DNA of 14,521 nt from Proteobacteria bacterium UBA964 (GTDB lineage: Bacteria; Pseudomonadota; Gammaproteobacteria; Steroidobacterales; Steroidobacteraceae), in the NCBI GenBank assembly GCA_002292945.1, contig DBCG01000090.1, positions 1 through 14,521 of the forward strand, read 5' to 3'. This document shows, piece by piece, positions 1 to 6,443 of this stretch; the stretch's first letter is position 1, and each line of letters opens with the position of its first letter. Both the position numbers and the translations under genes were made by a program. The notes under the pieces were generated by a model. It was not told the DNA's origin, made no database searches, and was given only the letters and a program-made list of their open reading frames with translations.

Positions 1-81
1 GAAATAAAGACCGACCAGCGCATCGGCAGCGGCGAGGGCAAGCAGCGTGCCCACCGGACTGTCGATCAGCGTGTAGTCCAT
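1..81 (-). CDS. ogt: Methylated-DNA--protein-cysteine methyltransferase, N-terminal fragment (runs off the window)
   Basis: Only the first 27 codons are present; the gene continues beyond position 1. The peptide starts MDYTLIDSPVGTLL and ends with LVGLYF, the typical opening of the Ogt/AGT N-terminal domain (a first beta-strand with a YT-x-IDSPxG pattern and a following GLxGLYF strand). The family transfers alkyl groups from O6-alkylguanine or O4-alkylthymine onto an active-site cysteine, a suicidal DNA repair step in the cytoplasm. The catalytic PCHR motif would lie outside the window and cannot be checked. The ATG (79-81) has a good Shine-Dalgarno, GAGGTGA, whose tail is the TGA stop of the preceding protease gene. 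The two genes are 4 bp apart and almost certainly cotranscribed. The identification rests on a short N-terminal match. Confidence 0.8.
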   Translation of the reverse strand, partial: MDYTLIDSPVGTLLALAAADALVGLYF

Positions 82-85
82 CAGG

Positions 86-1114
86 TCACCTCGTTACGGA
101 CCGGATCTGCAGCTCACGACGATGATAGTCGATGACGAGCGTATCGAGGACGCCGAGCACATCCATGCCGATCAGCAAGGCGGGCTCGTCGCTCAAGCGC
201 CAACGCTCGAAGATCGGCAGGTCGGCAAAATTGATGCGCGCGTTACGCACTGAGATGTTGCCGAGCAGTATCCGAGGCGAGGCGACGCTGCGGCCGGCCT
301 GCACATCGCCGGTGACGCCTATCACGTCTTCATCGCGGCCTGCCATCTCCCGCCGCTTGGTGATCAGCGCGGCGCGCAGCGCTGGCGTACCTATCGTCTG
401 CTGTGAGCCGGTGTCGATGACCGCCTTGACGCGCACTCCGCCGACGCTCGCCTCCACCCAGGGCACGTATCGATCGAGCAGCTTGATCGGCAGCACGGTG
501 AATCCGGGCGGTGCGGTGCGCCCCTTGGAGCGGGTGATCTCGATGCGGTCCCTTTTGAAGTCGGCGAGGATGCGCCGATCAGCAAGCGCGGTCGTCGCCA
601 GTACCCCTTCGGCGCCACCGAACGCGTCGTCCACCACGACCAAGGTCTGCCGTGTAGCCAGCAGGTCGCCGACCTCGACAGTGCGGGCTTTGACGATCTG
701 TGCACGGGTGGAGCCGGTGGTGCCGCGCAGCATCACGGTGCGCTTCGGATCGACCTCGAGCCCAAGTCGCGCCACGGCGGCATGGGTGAGGGCGGAACGG
801 GTCGCGCCGGTGTCGAGCACCAGCCGCAGCGGACCCTGACCGTCGATGAACACCGGCACCCAGATGCGCCCGATCCGATCGCGCAGGGTCGGTGAGACAT
901 ATCGTGGCTCAGGCGCCGAGACCTGTACCTCTTCGAGGAGCGGGGTGGGCGGTGCCACGGGAGGAACGCCGGACAGGCTTTGCGCGGCTGCCCCACCCGA
1001 CATGGTGGCGGACAGGACGATGATCGACAGTGTGTGCGACGAGCGTCCTGCTCGCGCCCGCCACGCTCGGCAGGAGTCGGACGATGAGACGGGTGCTTCG
1101 GCGTGTCGTGACAT
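86..1114 (-). CDS. Secreted two-lobed retropepsin-like aspartyl protease
   Basis: The protein has two homologous halves, each with an aspartic-protease catalytic triplet. With the start at 1114 (342 aa), DTGAT lies near residue 101 and DTGSQ near residue 234. Each is preceded by a hydrophobic strand (LRLVL, VKAVI) and followed later by a hydrophobic-glycine segment (GVLATTALA; LLIGMDVLG), as in bacterial retropepsin-like families (Asp_protease_2 type). Both lobes are in one chain, so it could work as a monomer. An Arg-rich stretch, a hydrophobic segment (TLSIIVLSATM) and AAAQ suggest Sec export and cleavage after the AAA. The start is uncertain. ATG 1114 gives a long n-region, ATG 1210 gives an even longer one, and neither has a clear Shine-Dalgarno. 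Substrate is unknown; periplasmic protein processing is an inference. It is followed by ogt. Confidence 0.86.
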   Translation of the reverse strand: MSRHAEAPVSSSDSCRAWRARAGRSSHTLSIIVLSATMSGGAAAQSLSGVPPVAPPTPLLEEVQVSAPEPRYVSPTLRDRIGRIWVPVFIDGQGPLRLVLDTGATRSALTHAAVARLGLEVDPKRTVMLRGTTGSTRAQIVKARTVEVGDLLATRQTLVVVDDAFGGAEGVLATTALADRRILADFKRDRIEITRSKGRTAPPGFTVLPIKLLDRYVPWVEASVGGVRVKAVIDTGSQQTIGTPALRAALITKRREMAGRDEDVIGVTGDVQAGRSVASPRILLGNISVRNARINFADLPIFERWRLSDEPALLIGMDVLGVLDTLVIDYHRRELQIRSVTR

Positions 1115-1212
1115 GGAGCGGTGTGGTCTTGCTGGTGTCGTCGCTGGTGGCGGTGATTTGGCGGCGACCGTTCCGCATCGCGCGCGCTCGGCGAACGCCA
1201 CGATGCGCATGA
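1084..1212 (+). CDS. Doubtful small single-pass membrane protein (42 aa), frame reopening after a TGA to 1362
   Basis: An ATG at 1084 has a textbook Shine-Dalgarno, AGGAG at 1072-1076, seven bases upstream. The 42-residue product has basic residues at the N-terminus (MRRVLRR), one hydrophobic helix (about residues 13-24, ending VAVIW) and a basic tail, which fits a small inner-membrane protein. The TGA at 1210-1212 is followed in the same frame by 49 more codons to a TGA at 1360-1362. The first part of that extension (including LCLAEL and LLDPAVLQ) reads like ordinary protein with G/C-rich third positions. It could be a real small ORF, a decayed longer gene, or chance in GC-rich DNA. It overlaps the start of the opposing protease gene by about 31 bp. 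No family is recognised. Confidence 0.27.
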   Translation: MRRVLRRVVTWSGVVLLVSSLVAVIWRRPFRIARARRTPRCA

Positions 1213-1380
1213 CCGGTCGCCGCCGCGCGTGCGATCGGGTTGGCGCCGCTCTGCCTTGCCGAACTCAACAAGCCGGTGCTGCTCGACCCGGCGGTGCTGC
1301 AACCGCAGAGCCGCCGTGAATGTCGGCCGGGTCGCGGTGCCACCGCACTCGCTGCGGATTGACCGACGCGCGCTTCCCGG

Positions 1381-1995
1381 TCAGTTCCCGCGCAACGACT
1401 TGAGGGCGGACTCGCAGAGCTGCTGATGCTCCTCGCCAAGCGGTCCCTTGCGTCCCGCCTCCGCCAAGCTCTCGATGACCAAGGTCGCGAACGATGCACG
1501 GCCGCGTTGACGGGCGAGGGCGGTGCGCAGGTGCTCGAGCACTTTGTCCTTGGCGTCGAGTTCGCGGACCAACGGGTCCCAGTGGGGTGCCCGGAAGCGG
1601 TCCATGAGGGTCTCGACGACATCTTTACGAGCGGCCAACACCTCTGGCGTGAAGTCCGACTCCGAGAAATCGCGCAACCCGACGACATCGCGCAAGCCCT
1701 CCGCGGTCACCTGCTCGAAGCCCATGCTCCAATCCGGGTGCTCTCGGTGTTCGATGGCCTTGCGCGAGAGGATGCGGATGTCCTCATGGCGGGGGTCGCG
1801 CGCGATCTTGCCGACCAGTTCATCGACCGTCGTCGCCTCGCCCTCGATGACCTGGAGGAAGGTCCCGTTGCCGTAGAACAGCATGCCGGTGACGCCACGC
1901 GCCGTGTTGTTGGCGTGGCATTGCTGCAGAAGGCTGACCAACTGCGCAGCCGACATCGGCGATGAGGTCTTGCTGAGGTAGGAAATCTGGATCAT
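1381..1995 (-). CDS. BLUF-domain blue-light sensor with C-terminal helical extension
   Basis: This 204-residue protein is a flavin (FAD) blue-light photoreceptor. Residues 1-95 are a full BLUF domain with every diagnostic residue: Tyr6, Asn29-Asn30 followed by GVTGML, Gln48 in FLQVIEG, the DxRH segment near 67-70, and WSMGF with Trp89 and Met91. The spacing matches SyPixD (Tyr8, Asn31/32, Gln50, Trp91, Met93) with a constant offset of two. Residues 96-204 are charged and probably helical, and lack a GGDEF, EAL, HTH or cyclase domain. The output is therefore likely a protein-protein contact with an unknown partner. The ATG is preceded by GGAGGAG (complement of 2003-2009) at seven bases. It is transcribed away from the serine hydrolase gene across a 75 bp gap. 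BLUF identity is secure; the pathway controlled is unknown. Confidence 0.95.
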   Translation of the reverse strand: MIQISYLSKTSSPMSAAQLVSLLQQCHANNTARGVTGMLFYGNGTFLQVIEGEATTVDELVGKIARDPRHEDIRILSRKAIEHREHPDWSMGFEQVTAEGLRDVVGLRDFSESDFTPEVLAARKDVVETLMDRFRAPHWDPLVRELDAKDKVLEHLRTALARQRGRASFATLVIESLAEAGRKGPLGEEHQQLCESALKSLRGN

Positions 1996-2070
1996 GTGGT
2001 GGCTCCTCCCGAAACCATCTTATCCCATGCTGTGCTTGGGTGAGGCACTGGCTTGGGGTACCGTAGCGTC

Positions 2071-3648
2071 ATGAAGCCACAGACCCCGTCTTTCGTTCTC
2101 GGACTGCTCGGTGCGATGGTCTACGCAGCGGCTGCTGCTGCCGCGCCGCCGGCCAATTGGGCGGCCTTCGATGATCCCGCCCGCGCCGCCAAACTCGCGA
2201 ACGCCTACCCGCAGGTCGATCGCGTCATGCGCGAGTTCGTCGCCCGAGAGAACGTGCCGGGGGCTGCCTGGGGCATCGTGGTCGATGGCCGCTTGGCGCA
2301 CCTCGGCACCACCGGGCTGCGGGATGTGGAGGGCGCCCAGCCGGTGCAGGGCGATTCGGTGTTCCGCATCGCCAGCATGACCAAGTCTTTCACCGCGATG
2401 GCGATCCTCAAGCTGCGCGACGAGGGCAAGCTGTCGCTCGATGATCCTGCGGAGCGGTATGTCCCTGAGCTCGGTGGACTGCGTTACCCGACCGACGATG
2501 CGCCGCGCATCACGCTGCGACACCTGCTCACGCACGCAGCCGGGTTCCCGGAAGACAACCCTTGGGGGGACCAGCAGCTCGGCATCTCAGAGCAAGAGTT
2601 CACGGAGCTCATGCGAGCGGGCGTCCCGTTCTCGAATCCACCCGGCGTGGCGTACGAGTACTCCAACTACGGCTTCGCGATCCTGGGCCGTGTGATCGCG
2701 GCGGTCTCGGGGATCCCGTACGCGCAGTACATCGAGCGTGAGCTCCTGCGTCCGCTCGGCATGCGCTCGACGACGCTCGAGCCGGGTACGGTTCCGGCGT
2801 CGAGACTCGCGCAGGGCTATCGCTGGGAGGACGCGCGTTGGAAACGCGAGGCGCAGCTGCCGGATGGCGCCTTCGGTGCCATGGGCGGCATGCTCACCTC
2901 GCTCGAGGATCTTGGGCGCTATGTCGGGCTGTTGCTCGGGGCGTTTCCGCCACGGGACGGCGTGGATCCGGGCCCGGTGTCGCGTGCTTCGCTGCGCGAG
3001 ATGCAGCAGCTGTGGCGGGCGCGTCCTGCGACGGTCACACGGGACGGCGCCGGTGGCACGCAGCTCAACGCGGCTGGCTACGGCTACGGCCTGCGGATCT
3101 CCCAAAGCTGCGAGTTCGCGCACATCGTGGCGCACAGCGGCGGGCTGCCCGGGTTCGGTTCGCAGATGCGTTGGCTGCCGGAATACGGCGTGGGCTTGAT
3201 CGCCTTCGGGAACCGCACCTACACGCCTTGGGGCGACGCCTTCGGTCCGGCGCTTGCGGTGCTCAAGGATTCCGGTGGCCTGCAGCCGCGCGCGGTACAG
3301 CCTGCAGCGGCGCTGCTCGCTGCCCGCGCCGAGGTGAATGCGTTGGTGGATGTCTGGGACGATGCCGCCGCCCTGCGCCTCGCTGCGGGCAACCTGTTCC
3401 TCGACCGGGACAAGGCCCGCCGCCGGACCGAGTTCACGCAACTGCGCGCCGAAGTCGGCGCCTGCAGCGATGCGGGCGGTTGGGTGTCGAACGAGAACGC
3501 TTTGCGCGGTGATTGGTTGCTGCGGTGCGAGCGCGGAGACCTGATCGCCTCGGTGACGCTCGCGCCCATCATCCCGCCGCGCGTTCAGCACCTTGAGCTG
3601 CGCCGCGCGCCGGCTGGCGGACTCAAGGCTCCGACGACCTGCCCTTAG
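2071..3648 (+). CDS. Exported serine hydrolase of the beta-lactamase / penicillin-binding-protein-like (AmpC, Pfam Beta-lactamase) family
   Basis: Counting from ATG 2071 gives 525 aa. A signal peptide with a hydrophobic core (FVLGLLGAMVYAAAAAAA) precedes the mature domain, so the enzyme should be periplasmic or secreted. Catalytic motifs are SMTK near residues 102-105 (nucleophile Ser and general-base Lys), YSN near 197-199, and HSGG near 355-358 in place of KTG. This pattern fits class C-like esterases and D-amino peptidases as well as beta-lactamases, so true beta-lactamase activity should not be assumed. The C-terminal 110 or so residues form an extra domain that I do not recognise; it includes two Cys (in GACSDA and LLRCE) that may pair. 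A TTG at 2053 would add six residues, but ATG 2071 gives a cleaner signal peptide. Its stop overlaps the stop of the opposing abgT gene. Confidence 0.93.
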   Translation: MKPQTPSFVLGLLGAMVYAAAAAAAPPANWAAFDDPARAAKLANAYPQVDRVMREFVARENVPGAAWGIVVDGRLAHLGTTGLRDVEGAQPVQGDSVFRIASMTKSFTAMAILKLRDEGKLSLDDPAERYVPELGGLRYPTDDAPRITLRHLLTHAAGFPEDNPWGDQQLGISEQEFTELMRAGVPFSNPPGVAYEYSNYGFAILGRVIAAVSGIPYAQYIERELLRPLGMRSTTLEPGTVPASRLAQGYRWEDARWKREAQLPDGAFGAMGGMLTSLEDLGRYVGLLLGAFPPRDGVDPGPVSRASLREMQQLWRARPATVTRDGAGGTQLNAAGYGYGLRISQSCEFAHIVAHSGGLPGFGSQMRWLPEYGVGLIAFGNRTYTPWGDAFGPALAVLKDSGGLQPRAVQPAAALLAARAEVNALVDVWDDAAALRLAAGNLFLDRDKARRRTEFTQLRAEVGACSDAGGWVSNENALRGDWLLRCERGDLIASVTLAPIIPPRVQHLELRRAPAGGLKAPTTCP

Positions 3649-5198
3649 TCTGCGGCGGGGTAGGTCAGCGGCGAGTCCGGTCCGACCGGGATGCCGAGCG
3701 TGAGCCAGATCGCGAACAGGATCGACCAGCCGATCAGGAAGGTGGCTGAGTAGGGCAGCATCACCGCCACCAAGGTGCCGAGCCCGGCCTTGGGCTCGTA
3801 ACGCTGGAAGAAGGCGATGATGAGTGCGAAATAGCTGAGCATCGGCGAGATGATGTTGGTGACGCTGTCACCTACGCGATACGCCGTCTGTGTGAGTTCG
3901 GGCGAATAGCCGAGCAGCATGAACATCGGCACGAAAACCGGCGCCATCAGCGCCCACTTGGCAGACGCCGAGCCCATGAAAAGATTGATGACGGCGGTCA
4001 GCAGGATGAAGCTCCCGAACAGCGGCAGCGCCGACAGGCCGAGCGACTTGAGCGACTCCGCGCCGTTGACCGCCATGATCAGGCCGAGCTGCGTCCAGTT
4101 GAAGAACGCCACGAACTGCGCTGCAAAGAACACCAGCACGAGATAGCTGCCGAGCGTCGCCATGCTCGCGCTCATGCCTTTGATGACATCCTCGTCGCTG
4201 CGCAACGTCCGAGCGCCGACGCCGTAGGCGACACCGAGCACGACTCCGATGATGAAGATCAGCGCGACGACACTCGACATCAGCGGGGACTTGAGCAGGT
4301 CACCGGTGACGGGATCGCGGAGGAACCCCGCGCCGGGCAGACTGCCGAGGGGCAGTCCTGACCAGATGATGCCGAGAGCGAGCACAAGCAAGGCGACGCC
4401 CGCGAAACGCAGGCCGCGGCGTTCGTCGACGCTCAGCGGCGCGCTCATCGAATCATCTTGGGCGCCCACAGCGCGGAAACTGCCGTCCGGGAAACGCGGC
4501 GCCGTGAACTTCTCCGTGACCCACCAGCCGAGCAGCGTGATGACCGGCGTCGAGAACTGCATGAAATACATGTTCGATGCGGCGCTCACACGGTAGCTGG
4601 GGTCGACGATGCGCGCAGCCTCCTCGGAGAGCCCCGAGAGCAGCGGGTCGATGGTGCCGATGAGCAGGTTGGCTGAATAGCCACCCGACACGCCGGCGAA
4701 GGCTGCGGCCATGCCGACGATGGGGTGTCGCCCCGCCGAGATGAAGATCAAGCCCGCGAGCGGGATCAGCAGTACATAGCCGATCTCGCTCGCCATGTTG
4801 GACATGACGCCGGCGAAGACGATGATCGGGGTGAGCAGGTGGCGCGGCGCCGACAGCACGAGCTTGCGCAGCGAGGCCGCGATGAGCCCGGAGTGCTCCG
4901 CGACGCCGATGCCGATCAGTGCGACCAGCACGGTGCCGAGCGGCGCGAAGCCGGTGAAGTTGGTGACGAGGTTGGCGAGGATACGGTGCAGCCCCTCGAG
5001 GCTCAGCAGGTTCACCGCACGCACCGTGTCGCCGGTGGTCGGATGCTTCACCTCCAGACCAGCCTGCGAGGCGAGCCACGAGGCGACGATCACGATCAGC
5101 GCGAGCAGCGCGAACAGGGTCGCCGGGTGTGGCAGGGCGTTGCCACCGCGTTCGATCGCGGCAAGCATCCGGTCAAGACGGGATTTCGGTGTGTTCAT
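3645..5198 (-). CDS. abgT: AbgT-family transporter (p-aminobenzoyl-glutamate transporter-like)
   Basis: This is an inner-membrane protein of 517 residues, the usual AbgT length. Many hydrophobic helices and two re-entrant hairpin-like regions fit the YdaH/MtrF fold. Family signatures are SGGYSANLLIGTIDPLLSG near residues 171-189, GDSVTNIISPMLSYF near 444-458, GLGTLVAVMLPYSATFLI near 473-490, and the C-terminal GIPVGP and TYPA. E. coli AbgT takes up p-aminobenzoyl-glutamate, a folate breakdown product. MtrF and YdaH have been reported as sulfonamide exporters, so substrate and direction are not fixed by homology. The ATG overlaps the TGA of the upstream threonine ammonia-lyase gene (ATGA, 5195-5198), which implies translational coupling. 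No abgA/abgB peptidase genes are adjacent, so the E. coli pathway context is missing. The stop overlaps that of the convergent hydrolase gene. Confidence 0.94.
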   Translation of the reverse strand: MNTPKSRLDRMLAAIERGGNALPHPATLFALLALIVIVASWLASQAGLEVKHPTTGDTVRAVNLLSLEGLHRILANLVTNFTGFAPLGTVLVALIGIGVAEHSGLIAASLRKLVLSAPRHLLTPIIVFAGVMSNMASEIGYVLLIPLAGLIFISAGRHPIVGMAAAFAGVSGGYSANLLIGTIDPLLSGLSEEAARIVDPSYRVSAASNMYFMQFSTPVITLLGWWVTEKFTAPRFPDGSFRAVGAQDDSMSAPLSVDERRGLRFAGVALLVLALGIIWSGLPLGSLPGAGFLRDPVTGDLLKSPLMSSVVALIFIIGVVLGVAYGVGARTLRSDEDVIKGMSASMATLGSYLVLVFFAAQFVAFFNWTQLGLIMAVNGAESLKSLGLSALPLFGSFILLTAVINLFMGSASAKWALMAPVFVPMFMLLGYSPELTQTAYRVGDSVTNIISPMLSYFALIIAFFQRYEPKAGLGTLVAVMLPYSATFLIGWSILFAIWLTLGIPVGPDSPLTYPAAD

Positions 5199-6412
5199 GA
5201 TCCACTCGAGGACAGGCGCCGCGGCATCAATCCCGCAGCATGCAGTGCGGCTTCGACCGCTGCCGTGTGCTCGGCGTCGCGGGTCTCGATGGTGAAGTCC
5301 AGATCGGCCGCCTTGGCGGGCACATCGAGGAACAGCCGGTGGTGCGTGACGTCGATGATGTTGGCGCCGGACTCGCCGATGAGGCCGGCGATGCGGCCCA
5401 GGGTGCCGGGCAGATCGGTGATCTCGAAACGCAGCGTCACCAATCGCTGTTCGCGCACCAGTTGCCGTTGCAGCACGATGCCGAGCAGGCGCGTGTCGAT
5501 GTTGCCGCCACAGATGACGATGCCGACCTTGCGGCCCCGGAACCGATCGGGATGCGTGAGGACGGCGGCGAGCCCGGCGGCACCCGCGCCCTCGGCGACG
5601 GTCTTCTCGATGGAGATCAGCAGGCTGATCGCGTTCTCGATGTCCGATTCGTCGACCAACAGGATGTCCTCGACCAACCGGCCGATGATCTCGCGGGTGA
5701 TGCGGCCGACATTACGGACCGCGATGCCCTCGGCGATGGTCTGCGTCGCGAACTGAGGCGTGGTGCCGGCGATCGCCGCGTGCATCGCCGGGAAAGCGCG
5801 GGTCTGCACGCCGATCAGGCCGATCGAGGGCTTGATGCCGCGCGCGGCGATCGCCATGCCGGCGAGCAAGCCGCCGCCGCCGATCGGTACGCAGAGACAG
5901 TCGATGTCGGGATGGTCCTCGAGCATCTCGAGCGCGACCGTCCCCTGACCGGCGATCACGGTCTCATCGTCGTAGGGGTGAACGAAGACCAGGCCTTGTT
6001 CGACGGCGATCTCGTGGGCGCGTATCTCGGCGTCGGCGAGCTGCATCCCATGCTGGACCACCGTCGCTCCGAGCCGCCTCGTCTGCTGGACTTTATTGAA
6101 GGGCGCCGACACGGGCATCACGATGGTCGCGGGGATGCCCATGCGTGTCGCATGGTGGGCGACGCCTTGCGCGTGGTTGCCCGCCGACATCGCGATCACG
6201 CCGCGCCGCCTTTGTGCCTCGTCGAGGGACAGCAGCTTGGCGAGGGCGCCACGGTCCTTGAACGAGGCGGTGAACTGCTGGTTCTCGAACTTGAGGTAGA
6301 TCTCGGCGCCGGTGATCGCCGAGAGCGTCTCGGACCTGTGGCAGGGCGTGCGCACGACATGGCCGGACAGCCGCCGGGCGGTGTCGTGGATGGTTTCGAG
6401 GGTGACCGTCAT
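5195..6412 (-). CDS. ilvA: Threonine ammonia-lyase (threonine/serine dehydratase), PLP-dependent with single ACT domain
   Basis: This 405-residue enzyme converts threonine to 2-oxobutyrate and ammonia, feeding isoleucine synthesis or propionate-type catabolism. PLP-fold features are FTASFKDRGA with the Schiff-base Lys52, SAGNHAQG at 76-83, the phosphate-binding GGGGL at 178-182 and CGGNID at 301-306. Residues about 325-395 form one ACT-like regulatory domain (TDLPGTLGRIA, then GANIIDVTHHR). The length and single C-terminal ACT domain match the roughly 400-residue class rather than E. coli IlvA (about 514 aa, double ACT-like region). No ilvBNCD genes are nearby, so a catabolic role is at least as likely as a biosynthetic one. 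The ATG at 6410-6412 lacks its own well-spaced Shine-Dalgarno; a three-codon leader ORF overlaps it. Downstream coupling is to abgT. Confidence 0.95.
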   Translation of the reverse strand: MTVTLETIHDTARRLSGHVVRTPCHRSETLSAITGAEIYLKFENQQFTASFKDRGALAKLLSLDEAQRRRGVIAMSAGNHAQGVAHHATRMGIPATIVMPVSAPFNKVQQTRRLGATVVQHGMQLADAEIRAHEIAVEQGLVFVHPYDDETVIAGQGTVALEMLEDHPDIDCLCVPIGGGGLLAGMAIAARGIKPSIGLIGVQTRAFPAMHAAIAGTTPQFATQTIAEGIAVRNVGRITREIIGRLVEDILLVDESDIENAISLLISIEKTVAEGAGAAGLAAVLTHPDRFRGRKVGIVICGGNIDTRLLGIVLQRQLVREQRLVTLRFEITDLPGTLGRIAGLIGESGANIIDVTHHRLFLDVPAKAADLDFTIETRDAEHTAAVEAALHAAGLMPRRLSSSGS

Positions 6413-6420
6413 GCGCCCAT
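6409..6420 (-). promoter_or_regulatory. Three-codon leader ORF (Met-Gly-Ala-stop) overlapping the ilvA start
   Basis: On the minus strand ATG GGC GCA TGA runs from 6420 to 6409. Its TGA overlaps the ilvA ATG as ATGA. The only good Shine-Dalgarno here, AGGGAG (complement of 6431-6436), sits 10 bases before this leader ATG but 18 bases before the ilvA ATG. Ribosomes may therefore load on the leader and reinitiate on ilvA. The sequence facts are direct; the regulatory role is inference. Chance is possible because ATG and TGA triplets are short. Confidence 0.35.
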
Positions 6421-6443
6421 GATACCGTTACTCCCTACCCGCC

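Noticed and set aside
2012..2050. Possible minus-strand promoter with TAAGAT as -10 upstream of the BLUF gene
   Set aside because: The region 17 bp upstream (CCTCAC) does not resemble a -35 element, so it is not listed as a feature.
2587..3591. A 334-codon minus-strand frame opposite the serine hydrolase
   Set aside because: Shadow of a gene with signal peptide and SxxK/YSN/HSGG motifs; no features of its own.
4725..5756. A 343-codon plus-strand frame opposite abgT and ilvA
   Set aside because: It is highly charged, without domains, and opposite two recognisable genes.
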